DNA of 64,000 nucleotides from Rhyzopertha dominica. Lineage: Eukaryota; Arthropoda; Insecta; Coleoptera; Bostrichidae. Numbering within the stretch: the first letter of the stretch is position 1; every line of letters begins with the position of its first letter. A program made the translations under genes and the position numbers. Below, piece after piece: positions 21,349 to 33,000 of the stretch. Where the stretch lies: the NCBI GenBank assembly GCA_025024175.1, contig QCXZ01000003.1, positions 61,088,023 through 61,152,022 of the forward strand. Direction: 5' to 3'. Below the pieces are notes generated by a model. The model searched no databases. It was not told the DNA's origin and saw only the letters and a program-made list of their open reading frames with translations.

Positions 21349-22029
21349 CTAAAATTTGAAATGTAGAGGTGTTAGGTTAGTGTACTAGATGGAAAAGTAC
21401 TCGGGTTAGTCAGCAAGCACTACTGTACAGGAATTGGTTAGGATGCATCTCGATATCATAAAATACTGCCAAGGGTTCTGTTCGGCTGTCAAAACCTAAT
21501 CTATGGCACTGAAAAGAAAAATAAAGGCTGATATTCCCTAGACTATTACTATGAAAAAATTAAATACAAATCAAACAATCCATTCTAAAAGTTCTTATTA
21601 TGGCGGCTAGATGATTTTATCACCTCTAGTTTCATTTTTTTACTGACAGATGGCACCAGCAATTACAAATTAGTTGGTCAAATTTATATATATTGGAGGT
21701 TTCTACGTCCCACAATTAGTGAGGTATTAAGTCAGGCCGCAGCCTTTATTTACTTTATTATACAGGTATGCAAAAAAGCTTTCACTAACAGAGTTTCGAA
21801 GATATCGCTGCGAAAACGTACCTGAAAAATATCTATTTGCCCGGCCATAAAAGTATTGATGCAGCTAATGAATCCTCATAAAAAAACACAATAGCTTACA
21901 ACAACTACAGACCACTGCAACGAGTGTAATTATATTATAACCAAAATAATTCAAAAATAACGTAGATCCTATTTATGTGTTTTGTTACTCATATGAATTA
22001 AATCACATCAAATCTGGTTAATCCATTCG
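21349..22029. other. Spacer
   Basis: No exon or clear repeat is seen in this AT-rich stretch. Confidence 0.45.
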
Positions 22030-22079
22030 GATCCCACGACTCTAGTTTCGTCCTTGTTCGGACTCATCGAGTAGGAATA
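22030..22079 (-). ncRNA. Type-I hammerhead-like motif, copy 2
   Basis: On the minus strand: stem I TCCTAC, core TCGATGA (22070-22064) where CTGATGA is expected (two bases swapped), perfect stem II GTCC-GAACAA-GGAC, GAAA, minimal stem III C-TAGA-G, cleavage triplet GTC, and GTGGGA pairing back with stem I. The architecture is complete, but the core lesion probably inactivates it. Confidence 0.5.
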
Positions 22080-22161
22080 CAACTGCGAAGAGCGAACCAC
22101 GTACACATGGGAGCCAATCGACACTTAAAGTAAACATTTGCTCGATAACTAATTAATTCGA

Positions 22162-22212
22162 TATTCCCATCCGATGAGTCCAAACTAGGACGAAACTCCA
22201 CGGGTGCAACCT
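22162..22212 (+). ncRNA. Type-I hammerhead-like motif, copy 3
   Basis: The core is CCGATGA (22171-22177, one substitution from CTGATGA). Stem II is a perfect GTCC-AAACTA-GGAC and GAAA is intact. The GTC cleavage triplet appears lost. It is a decayed copy. Confidence 0.45.
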
Positions 22213-22300
22213 GAATGGACTGACCAAAGGCGATGTTATTTAGTTACACAGCATGCACAGGCTCCGCTAGATCGCGCTGTGGGTATTTGCTATCATTACA

Positions 22301-23555
22301 ACCATAATAAAAAGTATAAACCTTCTAAAAGAAAGTGACTGCGATGTTTTACATGGTTCCGTTTTTGTAACTATTAGTAGGACCTCATGGAATTTACCAA
22401 TTATTATTTTCACTTTAGGATACGCTATTTTAAGGTAAATGCTAAAATGCTAAATAGTGTTGAAATCGGTAGATTCATCGGTGAATTCAGGCCTTTTTTT
22501 TCAAGTGTTAAATTTAATGTTAATCAACGAGCCATCAACCAGCCCGATCCGTGGAGCCGTTTAGCGGGCTATGATATGACAGACATTAGATGGAAACAAC
22601 TCGTTTTCTTCATAAATAAAGTGGAAAAAATAAGAATTTCAAGGAAGGATTTTTTTATGTTCCCACCATAACTAGAAATTCAGCTGTTATTTCATAAACC
22701 TGCAAAATGCTCAAGTGCATGAAAGCACCAAGTCTAAGGTTTGAAACAAAAACAAGATTGTTGGAAATACAGAAACGCCTTTTTTATTGCATTTTCTCGC
22801 ATCTTCACATCACTCCAAATTATCTAAACTTCTAGACAAATGGACCATTTGAGAAACTTGAAAAAGGCCTAAATATTCCGACCAAACTTTGTTTATTAGT
22901 TGTTTTTGTATGCAAAGATCTTTTGTGGCATCCATGATTTCGATGAGGTGGGCTGAATTTTTAGTCGACCAAACACGAAAAACTTACAAAGTGCTACATC
23001 ACGTGATCGTGAAGATTTTTTACGAAATGATCAAATGCAATTAACTTCTCCTCCCAAGAGCTATATTCAAAGGATTCTTCAATTTTTCCATTCATCTTAT
23101 ATTTTTATAATGCCGAAATCTAGAAGGCATTGGAACATTTAATGGCTATTAATCAATTAATTTACTTGCAAAATAATAATTCTTAGCCACGTACTTAATC
23201 AGTACAAAAGAAAAAACTCTAGAACTACACCATTTTACATAGTCTTGGGCCGTATTCATTAATTCAAATTCAACCAATTACAATGAGTTCAAAAGAACTG
23301 ACTCGCATTCTTAGGGTTTCTCTCTAAGTGCTCGCTACAAAACCAATCAGTACCCAATAAGTTCAAAAACACATATTAAAAAAATGCAAGAATGAGGACT
23401 TCCAGGAATCATTGTAGAAGACAATAATGGCAAATCTTTATATTGAGAAAAAATATTCACACACTTAACACAGTATGGCACACAGACATAAAATTAATAA
23501 GACTAAAGCAGTGAACTAGATTTATTGTGAGATATCGAAAAAAGCAAAATTCGTC
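22301..23555. other. Spacer of about 1.2 kb
   Basis: No exon is recognised. Frames open on the plus strand at 22387-22671 show no known domain. The poly(A) signal for the next cassette (plus TTTATT) is at 23521-23526. Confidence 0.45.
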
Positions 23556-23824
23556 CTAATTAGACATCCTCTTCCTGAGACTTCCTATGACTAGTTCGTG
23601 GAACAGCCTCATGTGCTTCAAAAGCATGTATCCGTGCCTGAATTGCTTCGAACACAATTGACAACTGAACGAAGGGCTTTTCCCGCAGTCGAAACGTAAA
23701 TGGCGTCCCAATGTCTTCTTCTGACAGTACACTCTGTTGCACTTAGAACAGGCGTACTTGACGCCGTTGTTGTAGACCTTGAGGCCTCGGTACTCTTCGT
23801 AAGACGAAGCGTAAAAGACAACTT
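23556..23824 (-). CDS. lola: lola alternative terminal exon, C2HC + C2H2
   Basis: The acceptor ctcttttgcag gives E-V-V-F-Y-A. A leader of about 24 residues precedes finger 1 (C-SK-C-NRVYCQKKTLGR-H-LRFD-C) and finger 2 (C-QL-C-SKQFRHGYMLLK-H-MRLF-H). The basic tail ends GSLRKRMSN then TAG. The two other minus-strand frames over the same bases are shadows. Confidence 0.92.
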
Positions 23825-24440
23825 CTGCAAAAGAGGACAGTAAGCACCGCAACCCAGCACAAGCAAGGCTAAACGACCAAACACTGCTACGGCATTCAAG
23901 CTAACTACAAACTAACAGACTTGAGTGGTTGCTCCTTAAGTGGAAACTATATATATTTCCGTACATCCTCTGAAGAAGCCTACCACAGACGTCGATGAAA
24001 CCTCAGGTCCTTTAACTAGCGACGAACATATGGCCATATTAAAAAATTGAGTCAAGGAACTTTTGTTGTTGCTTTTATACACATAAAACCTTGATAATTA
24101 AAAAAAGCCGTGTAGAATTACACTAGTGGGAAGTTTTCTTAAATAACGGCATTCTTTAAGCAAAACGCGTCAGTGTCGAATACCAAAACGGTATTAAAAC
24201 AATTTTTTTTAAACCCCCGAATCAATTTGGGGAAGAAGTAGTCAATTTGCTGTGGGTTGACCTCCAGTTTTACTTTGAGCCAATCTACATTTCGCATCGA
24301 GTATTTTGTATTTAAATTATTTAATAATTCGCTTACAAGTTTGCGTGATGTTAGTTATCATTTTCTTTTCCAATTGTTTCCTTTGACTTCGTTATTTAAC
24401 ATTCTCTTGGCGGTATCTTTGTATGTATAACCAATAAACC
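23825..24440. other. Spacer
   Basis: No exon is seen. A CTGAAGAAGCC...GATGAAAC string at about 23972-24002 vaguely resembles Penelope-type repeat ends, but it is too weak to call. Confidence 0.4.
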
Positions 24441-24723
24441 TTCACTTAGGAGTAATAATTACGCATGTATGGTAATGACACAAATTGAAGAAGACAAAAG
24501 TCGGCATTCAATTCATATTTATTATACGGAGTAAGGTCACAAATATTTACAAAAAATAACTTTATTTGCAAAAATATGTTAAACTGCAAAAATTTTTTGG
24601 ACACCCACTATGCTATTTTTAAAGAGTTTAAAAACTACAATTTGACATATAGCTCAAGGTTGTACCTAAAAAAAATAAAGAAAATGTGAGCCTGAGGAGT
24701 TTTAGGTTGCGGACCCTGTATAT
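24441..24723. mobile_element. Solo arm of the foldback element
   Basis: This is the same sequence and orientation as the right arm of the palindrome at 24849-25889 (from ACGCATG...GGTAATGACAC through to GGACCCTGTATA). It is a partial third copy, separated from the palindrome by a spacer of about 125 bp. Confidence 0.8.
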
Positions 24724-24848
24724 TTAGATGGTACGAATCTCCCATAAACAATGCAAGTATTGGATATTTTATAATAATTTGTATTTTCTAATTCTCCCAG
24801 TTACAAAAAAATTATATTGATAACTTCTGTATGTGGAAAGCAAAAACC

Positions 24849-25889
24849 TATACAGGGTCCGCCACCTAAAACTCCGCAGGCTCGTATTTTCTTTGTTTTT
24901 TTTAGGTACAACCTTAAGTTATATGTCAAATTGTAAGTCTTGTTGAACTCTTTAAAAATAGCATAGTGAGAATCCAAATTTTTTTTTTCATATTGTAATA
25001 TTTTGCAAATAAGTTTAATTTTTGTAAATATTTTTTAACCTTACCCCGTATAATAAATATTGCTTCATAGTTGGATGCCGATTTTTGTCTTCTTCAATTT
25101 GTGTCATTACCATCTATGCGTAATTTTTACTCCTTCTTAGTGAAAAACAATAAAAACTAGTCGCCGCCTTGTTGTGTTATAGGGCCGTTCACAATTTTTT
25201 AAGTTTTAATTTAGTAGCTTATTATGGTACAAATTATGCCTACATACCCATCGCTGCACACAAAACCCCAAAATTTTGAGTAACTTTTAAATAAATCAAG
25301 TACAAAGTTCGTTCTAAAGAGAGAGAGGCTAGAAAGCGAAACCCTGCGATGAGGCTAGTTTGGTTTCCTACATCACGCACTAGTCTCATCGCGGGGTTCA
25401 GTTTTATAGCCTCTCTCTCTATAGAACGAACTTTGTACTTGATTTATTTAAAAGTTACTTAAAATTTTTAGGTTTTGTGTGCAGCGATGGGTATGTAAGC
25501 ACAATTTGTACCGTAATAAGCTACTTAACTAACTATTAAAAAATTCTGAACAACTCTATTTAAAGAACATGGCGGCGACTAGTTATTCTTGTTTTTCACT
25601 AAGAATGAGAAAAAATTACGCATACATGGTAATGACACAAATTGAAGAAGACAAAAGTCGGCCTTCAACTGTGAAGCAATATTTATTATACGAGGTAAGG
25701 TTAAAAAATATTTACAAAAAATAATTTTAAACACAAAATATGATAATCTGCAAAAAATTTTTTAGACACCCACCAAGCTATTTTTAAAGAGTTTAAAAAG
25801 ACCTACAATTTGACATGTAACTTAAGGTTGTACGTAAAAAAATAAAGAAAATACGATCCTGGGCAGTTTTAGGTGGCGGACCCTGTATA
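24849..25889. mobile_element. Foldback palindromic DNA element
   Basis: Two arms of about 510 bp are near-perfect reverse complements around a 19-nt loop (about 25360-25378). The outer ends are TATACAGGGTCCGCCACC and its complement, and the inner stem is GCGATGAGGCTAGT / ACTAGTCTCATCGC. TA flanks fit Tc1/mariner-type targets. The arms carry no open frame, so it is a non-autonomous foldback element. Confidence 0.88.
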
Positions 25890-28525
25890 CAGTGATTTCT
25901 ATAGAGCGCGTCTGTTCACTAATTACTTTCTTTTATATGTGATGTTCCTTTCAAAATCAGTCGCTACGGGCTAAAAAATTCTTTATTGGCAGCTGGGATC
26001 AACTAACTACACATAATATGTTTCTCGAGCCCCACCCCACGCGTGAAGTTACAAGGTTTGGATAAAATGAAAGATCGTTGAAAAATGACCTCATGTGAAA
26101 GGTAACTGGTTTTTCTTGGACAATTCCAGATGGGATCACAGCAGCTATGAACTCGAAAATTTTAATACAAACAGAAATCAGACCATAATTCTAAAGTTAA
26201 GACGATTTCAATCTGGAAACGCTTCATTCAGAAACATGAAGAGAATTAAAGTCATATGATCCCAGTGGTTATTCAAAAGAAGTAATTTTTCAATAATCCA
26301 GGCATCAGTGATATAAAAAATGGAAATAGATGAAATGAAAAGTACAAGCTTAAATATGGCTTAAATTCTGCCTGATGTGGTAAATAATAATTATAAATAA
26401 AATCAAAATACCTAGAGCTCCGGTAATATATTGTTTAAAAAATTTGTTGACTCATTCTAGTTTTTCGCTAATATCTCGGAAATTACAAGTCTAATCTAAA
26501 ATGGTGTGGAGCGATTCCAGATTCTTATTCTATGTGGAATAGAAAAAGGTCCCAATAGTTTCTATTCCAGGACTTGTTTATCAGGTTATAAAAAACCTAA
26601 CCCGTCTACCTATGTCAGAATAACCGTGAAACACCTGGTGCTCTTAGCTACATTTATAATGTCTGCAATCAGGACTAAAACTTTCACTGATGAATTACAA
26701 GTACGATTGTATAATAAGCAATGCAAATATTTTGTTAATATTTGTAAGGGTGGCTTACGGCCAACGGATAGAATGCGGCTGAGAAAGGGAATATTAAGGG
26801 AATGATTTCATGACAACAAATAAAAAAACTGATTTATTTATAAATTTATATCTACGAGTTTTTTCTGGCTTAAAAAAGTTGAAATCGGAATCATCAGCAG
26901 GTGCTTCACTGTCGGCGATCTCTTGTTAACCTGTTACGTCGTCGATTTCCCCACAGGCAATTTTCCATATCAATATCCACACATTCGTCCGCTTGTTCTT
27001 CCAGGTTAATTTCTGTTGAAATGTTCGAGCACGACGTCCTTAATTATTAGTGCAAATTGAAGAACAATAAATGCCCATTTTTACGACAATTTTTCATTTC
27101 AAATGGCTCTAATTCCATTATAGGTGCTGATAACTGTTTTTGTCTTTAACAAACTATGCAAGCAATTGCTTTCCAAGTAACTGAATATATCACAAAAACG
27201 GTTAACTGATAGTTATAATGCAATCGATATTTCAATACTTTCCTCGGTAATCGCAGGTTTTTTTAATGGGGTTCCCAAAAAGTGCTCAAAAATAGCCCTC
27301 TCTAAATTGTTTCACTTTTTTACTGTACGTCTGTGTCTCCAAAAAAAATCTGACCTAACACATTTTTATTAACTTGAATCGTTTTGACATAATCTGAATT
27401 AAAATTCAAGAAATATTTATAAATGTAAAGCTACATTATAGCGATATAGCTCTGGTAAAAATGTGACAGTATATGCATGATGTGTCAAAATTGATGACAG
27501 ATTTAGTGAGCTAACAGCCATTTATCAAAAATGAAAATTTAGCGTGTTGCAGCGAACTTAAAAAAAGACATTCTACCTAATTTGATAAACGTAATAGAAT
27601 CTCAAAGCATTCCATCAAGCTAAAGAACAGGTAAAGCCACCTTTAAAAAATAGTTTCTTGGATTTTTTGTTTACTTTGTTTTTACCATTTGTGAAAAAAT
27701 AATATTAAAAATGTTTGGTAGGCATATGAAGCACCTGGCTAAAACATCATTATACACTCAACAAATATTTTTTATATATTAGGCAGTACTTATCCACAAA
27801 ACGTTTTTTTCTCACAAATAATGCTATAATTAGCTTACTAAGGGAGATTGAAAATCATTGTTTCATTAATTTTGCACCCGACTGTGCAAAACATGTATTA
27901 ATCATTAATAGTTGTCCCTTCATCCTTAAAAGTGTACTAACATCATATCGTAAATTTATTATGACAACCCAATTCGTAATTTCATTATAAATTCGAAATA
28001 TGTCGGTTCCAGTAATAAAGATGGGTACTTTGGAAGTAGCTAGAAAACAAAAAACCTTTTAAAGAACGTTGATAGTGAATTTAATGTACTAACAAATGAA
28101 TTAGTAAGTATGAAAAGTTTTCCTGGTGAAAGAGACTTTAGCGCATTTTCCTTGTATCGCAGAGATGTATTACATTTCGTTTTAGGTATAGAAGATACAT
28201 ATCTTAATCATGGTAGGCCAAGACCTATCCAACGAGCCCGATGTGTTAAGTCCTTAGAGCTATGAGTGTGACGGACATCAAACGGACAAAGTGCGGACAA
28301 TAGCAGCTTTTCTTCATAAATGAAGTTGTAAATGCGCTAAAAATTTCAGACATAACTTTTAACCCATTCCTCGAGTAGGATCTGCATATAAACTTATGTT
28401 AGCAAGATTTTGCAAGCTCAGTCCTCCGTAATATAACCGCAGAACAATACACAATTTAAAAACACCAATGTTAGAAGAAAAACGCCACAATTTTTATTGA
28501 AACATTCTCAAACAATTACAAACAA
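25890..28525. other. Spacer of about 2.6 kb
   Basis: AT-rich. A minus-strand patch near 26940-27030 reads NISTEINLEEQADECVDID in frame, and a plus patch near 28080-28220 reads FPGERDFSAFSLYRRDVLHF. Both look like eroded coding sequence, possibly transposon-derived, but I cannot name a family. The 26506-26805 frame has no recognised domain. The poly(A) signal for the next cassette is at 28493-28498. Confidence 0.4.
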
Positions 28526-28743
28526 TTAGCTACTATGTTTGCTCCTTATGTGATTGTTGAGCTCATATTTGCGTTTGGACTTGTATGTACAAACGCTGCA
28601 CTTAAACTGTGGTTCCATTCCGCATTCGAAAGTGACGTGTCGACGCAGTATGTGTTTGTATTTGTAATGTTTCCCGCATTTGGGACAGACAAACCTAATC
28701 TGATCTCCCGTCAGTAAGAATCTTACGTAACTTTCTGCATCTC
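28526..28743 (-). CDS. lola: lola alternative terminal exon, C2HC + C2H2
   Basis: The acceptor ttcttttgcag gives G-D-A-E-S-Y. Finger 1 is C-PK-C-GKHYKYKHILRR-H-VTFE-C and finger 2 is C-SV-C-TYKSKRKYELNN-H-IRSK-H. It ends SS then TAA. AATAAA follows within 30 nt. Only about 100 nt separate its acceptor from the stop of the cassette at 28848. Confidence 0.92.
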
Positions 28744-28847
28744 CTGCAAAAGAAAAACTAAACTGTAGAAGCGACAAGCGACAGGCGAGTTCTGTTGTGA
28801 CGGCGAGAAAATAAAAAGAAAACTACCTGGACATTATCGTTTTATTA

Positions 28848-29077
28848 TCAAAATACTACACGGAGGTGCTGACTTTTTACGTGTCGGACTAGGTGGTAGC
28901 GCCTTCGAAATTTTGCCGGGCAGGCGGTGCAACAGTGGCGCGGCTCCACGCCAATGCATTCTTCTTTCTGGTGACGGTACAGGTGACGTTTGTTTTTGTA
29001 GCTCTTTGAGCACCTGGTGCAGTAGAATCGCTCGGACTGTTTGACTTTACCCTCTCCGGATTTAAACAACGTGTTTC
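28848..29077 (-). CDS. lola: lola alternative terminal exon, C2HC + C2H2
   Basis: The acceptor ctttacag gives G-N-T-L-F-K. Finger 1 is C-TR-C-SKSYKNKRHLYR-H-QKEE-C, followed by an unusual linker IGVEPRHC. Finger 2 is C-TA-C-PAKFRRRYHLVR-H-VKSQ-H. It ends LRVVF then TGA. The poly(A) signal (plus TTTATT, 28841-28846) starts only one base past the stop, so the predicted 3' UTR is minimal. Confidence 0.9.
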
Positions 29078-31039
29078 CTGTAAAGCATAGCTTATAATGC
29101 CACAGTAAATACTTGTTTTGACGGGGGATAGTCCTACACCTCGCTAAGACGTGCACTACGCCAAAAAAACTAATAGTACCACACATATAATTATTTATTT
29201 ACGCCGATACAGAAGTTTATAACTGTATAATGTTAGTTCTACAAAAAAAAGTAATTTTTGCTTTCCGAAATACGACAACAAAAAACAGAATTTGTCTCCA
29301 GGATATTCCAGTTCGCAAATCAGAGCTTTACCACGTATAATTTTTTGTTTCTTTTGCAGTAATGTCTCTGATAATATCACTCAAATGAGCTCTCAAACAC
29401 AAACACACCTTGATAAAATTAAGAAAACCCTCATGTTTCCTCAATTTTATTTTTTGCTTTCTGTATATAAACTAAATGAACGTATCACGTGCATCATTAA
29501 ATTATATAAATATTACTTGCATATACAACCCATATACCAAAGGCGTGAGGTTTTGATAAATTATACGAAAATAATAGGAGCAAAAAGATTATTTTGCTGA
29601 ATCCAATTTTGAAGCGCGATTCCCATAGAACACATCTTGTTTCATCGTGCCACCATGTATAAAAAAAGTCTAGCCGCGAAATCCTTAGCCACCATAAACA
29701 ATACAATTAAACTACAATAACCAAAATTAATGGATAGGTCATATTTATTTGACAAGTTAAGGGTATTATAATTTCATTTTTCCTGCTTAACCTCCCTTAA
29801 ATGCATTGTGCATTTCTCTCAACGATACCTTTCTGTCATCCCTATAGTCAGTTTATCAAAATAGGAATTGGTTGCGCCAATCACATAAGTATCCGACATT
29901 GTTAGCTAACTTCAGATTTGGAAAGAAATTGAAGTCAGAAAGCCCAATATTTTATCTGAAAGCGTGAGATTTATAACATGGAACATCGTCCCGATGAAGA
30001 TTTATTTCTTTCTTCCGAAGGGTTCAGTTCTAATTTAAGGCGTATGCAACAATTTGGCTTGCTTTTCCATTTCTCGAACGTACTACTATATCTTCTGTGC
30101 TTGCCCGACCAAGCTTCAGCAACTGCGATTCACGATTCAAAATTAAGATGAGATGCTAAGAACGGAACCTAATTCGTTTTTGATACTAAAATTTTTTTGG
30201 CACATTTTTGCCTTTTTCTAATTTAATTTTGATAAGCGCATTGAACTTTTTCAAATTTTGCATGCAATCCTTGTACTTTTCCAGCTACAGATTTTATTTA
30301 ACAACGATCCAAGCCTAAAATAGATAAGAATCCGAATTTTCATGAAACTGTAAATAATGAGGGCGCGCACCAATTGATTGGCTTTTGTTTTTGCGGTTTA
30401 GTTGTAATTTTTATGATTAATGATTAAGAATTTCGTTAATCAATTAATTGCTAGTGCTAAATCGTGGAAGTGATTTTCTTTGATTGTTTTAAAACTACAT
30501 ATTTGTCTACCAATTTTAAATACACTAACCGGCAAAAAATTGAGTGATTTTTATAACTATTGCATGATTTTTATACCACTTTCAGACCGTTTAATTTCGT
30601 TGTTACCTAAAAACCAATACATGGGACTGTATTTCTTCATATCTGAAAAAAAAGTTGTATCCACAGTACTGGAATATTCTTAATAATTTGGGTATTAGAC
30701 ATAAAACCAAAAATGCAACCCAGAAATTAAGAATACTGCTACAGTGAGACTCCGCAAGTGATCGATTTTGTTAAAAAAAGTTTTGAATTAAAATAATATA
30801 ATTGGTGGATCGCAATCCCTTGAATTCAGTTTTGCCACATGATCCTGTTTCGGCTATTTAATGGCATATTATATTGCATATAATCCACCAATTCATTCGC
30901 TAGTGTAAAACAGTGTTTATAAATAAAAGGATTGCGCGAATTAATAGCAAAAACGGACATGTAGCAAAAGTTAATGTATTACTGACAATATCAATAGCTA
31001 TTAGCATGTATCATAGCTTCGTAGATATGGATTTAAGTA
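29078..31039. other. Spacer of about 2 kb
   Basis: AT-rich. I see no finger exon or transposon with supportable ends. Confidence 0.45.
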
Positions 31040-31443
31040 TAACACTAAATGAAAACCCACCCCTAAAAAAGTTCGGTAGTTTTTTTACCTCCTGCCCATT
31101 TATATCTTTGTCAAACTGAATCATTTTCGCATATTATGCAGAGGAATATTAATAATTATACAAAATTAATATATGTTCAATAATCGGTTCTAGACAACAA
31201 GCTAAAAAGTAAGAGTAGTTTGAATGGGCTCTAGCTCGTTAAAGAAGCATCTAATGATGTTTATTTTTACCTATTAACCTTGAATGTTTGTCTAGAATGC
31301 TAATTTTGGAGGTGTAACATTGCTTTCAAATACTAATCCATACACATGCGAGACGTAAATAATCAAATTTGATTCATTATACTTTTATTTTGGTCAGAAG
31401 CATCATCTTTTACATAGAATTTGAAGTATTATTCCGATAACAC

Positions 31444-31613
31444 TTAATGCATTGTCCTTTTGCAGTGTCTATTGAGGGTGGACTTTTGATGGAACGCCCT
31501 CCCACACGTGAAACAACTGAACAACGCCTCTTTGCCACATTCGTACCTTCTATGACTAACCATGTGGCGCTTCCTTTTGTAACTCCTACCGCATTGGTCA
31601 CAAACATGCCTTT
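31444..31613 (-). CDS. lola: lola alternative terminal exon, triplicate copy 1
   Basis: The acceptor gccatttcag gives E-R-H-V. Finger 1 is C-DQ-C-GRSYKRKRHMVS-H-RRYE-C and finger 2 is C-FT-C-GRAFHQKSTLNR-H-CKRTM-H, with five residues between the His ligands. It ends at that H with TAA. It differs from copy 2 mainly in finger-2 contact positions. The poly(A) signal is at 31384-31389. Confidence 0.9.
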
Positions 31614-32170
31614 CTGAAATGGCAATAGAAAAAACATTGGCATAAAGCACAGCACAGTCGTGCAGACCCAACACATAAGGGTGGTAAACGGTAAAAATTA
31701 TTCGTTTTATATTATTTTATTTATAGAGCTTTTTAATAATTTAAAATTTGGTATCGCTAAATGAAAACCTACCTCTAAAAATATTCAGTAGTTTCGTTTA
31801 CCTCCTGCCAATTTGCAGCCACTGATATTTTTGTCAAACTTAATCATTTTTGCATATTAAGCACTGGAATATTAATGATTATATAAAATTAACGCGTATA
31901 TTCAGTGATCATTTCTACATAATAAATTTTTAAAAAACTAGAGTAGTTTTACTGGGCTCTAGTCCCTTTCAGAAGCATCTAGAGATGTTTATTACCATTT
32001 GTACGTCTTAATCTTGAATGTTTATAGTCTACTACTCTAATTTTGGGGGTGCTACATTTTTTCACGAGTTGTAAGAAACGCACCTGCGACGTAAAAAAAC
32101 ACATGGATTTATTATGCTTTTATTTTCATTAAAAACATTATGTCGTGTCGAATTAGTATTCCGCTCACAC

Positions 32171-32340
32171 CTAATGCATTCTCTTTTTGCAGTGTGAACT
32201 GAAGTTGGACTTTTGATGGAAGGTCTTCCCACACGTGAAACAGCTGAACAACGGCTCTTTGCCACATTCATACCTTCTGTGACTAAGCATGTGGCGCCTC
32301 CTTTTGTAACTCCTACCGCATTGGTCACAAACATGCCTTT
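32171..32340 (-). CDS. lola: lola alternative terminal exon, triplicate copy 2
   Basis: It has the same acceptor and length (170 nt) as copy 1. Finger 1 is GRSYKRRRHMLS-H. Finger 2 is GKTFHQKSNFSS-H-CKKRM-H, then TAG. The first finger is nearly identical to copy 1, while the recognition helix of finger 2 reads SNFSS in place of STLNR. Poly(A) signals are at 32108-32113 and 32118-32123. Confidence 0.9.
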
Positions 32341-32812
32341 CTGAAATGGCAATAGAAAAAACATTGGCATAAAGCACAGCAGTCGTGCAGACCCAACACA
32401 TAAGGGTGACAAACGACACAAAGTAGTGAAAATTTTCGTTTTATATTATTTTATTTTTAATAATTTAAAATTTAGTATCGCTAAATGAAAACCTACCTCT
32501 AAAAATATTCAGTAGTTTCTTTTACCTCCTGTCCATTTGAAGCCACTGATATTTTTGTCAAAATTAATCATTTTTGCATATTAAGCACTGAAATAATTAA
32601 GATTATATAAAATGAACGCGTATACTCAGTGATTATCATTTTTACGTCTTAATCTTGAATCTGTATAATCAACTACCCTAATTTTGGAGGTGTTAAATTT
32701 TTTCGCGTTGTACGAAACGCACCTGCTACGTAAAACACCACATAGATTTATTATACTTTTATTTTCGTTAAAAACATTATGTCGTGTCAAATTAAAAGTA
32801 CTCCGATCATGC

Positions 32813-32982
32813 CTAATGCATTCTCCTTTTGCAGTGCGAATTGAAGTTGGACTTTTGGTGGAAGGTCTTCCCACACGTGAAACAGCTGAACAACGGCTCT
32901 TTGCCACATTCGTACTTTATATGACTCTGCAAGTGGCCCTTCCTTTTGTAACTCCTACCGCATTGACCACAAACATGCCTTT
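32813..32982 (-). CDS. lola: lola alternative terminal exon, triplicate copy 3
   Basis: The acceptor gccgtttcag gives E-R-H-V. Finger 1 is C-GQ-C-GRSYKRKGHLQS-H-IKYE-C, diverged from copies 1 and 2. Finger 2 is C-FT-C-GKTFHQKSNFNS-H-CKRRM-H, then TAG. There is no ATG; the longer minus-strand frame overlapping it is a shadow. The poly(A) signal is at 32758-32763. Confidence 0.88.
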
Positions 32983-33000
32983 CTGAAACGGCAATGAATA

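Larger units (their letters stand above)
22030..22300. repeat. Two head-to-head hammerhead-bearing repeat copies
   Basis: A minus-strand unit and a plus-strand unit diverge from a centre near 22120. Each carries TATTCC..., GATGAGTCC, GGACGAAAC and AATGGA-T blocks, shared with the copy at 9.9 kb. Downstream of the plus unit the AGATCGCGCTGTGGGTATTT block recurs, which in the 9.9-kb copy is upstream. Confidence 0.6.
31040..33000. repeat. Tandem triplication of a zinc-finger cassette
   Basis: Three head-to-tail units start near 31040, 31750 and 32475. Each begins with a CTAAATGAAAACC(T/C)ACC block, followed by GTTT(C/T)...TTTACCTCCTG and an AT-rich stretch, and each contains one exon. The first two units are about 710-725 bp; the third is shortened by an internal deletion. 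The second exon's downstream and intronic flanks also match, so entire cassettes were copied, not only exons. Confidence 0.88.

Noticed and set aside
23970..24010. CTGAAGAAGCC...GATGAAAC as another hammerhead
   Set aside because: The GAAA block is shifted and stem II does not pair.
26506..26805. 99-codon plus-strand frame
   Set aside because: No domain, no splice context and AT-rich random-like composition; not called as a gene.
31410..31676. Second minus-strand frame over the triplicated cassettes
   Set aside because: It lacks Cys/His spacing and is out of phase with the acceptor; the finger frame is the real one.
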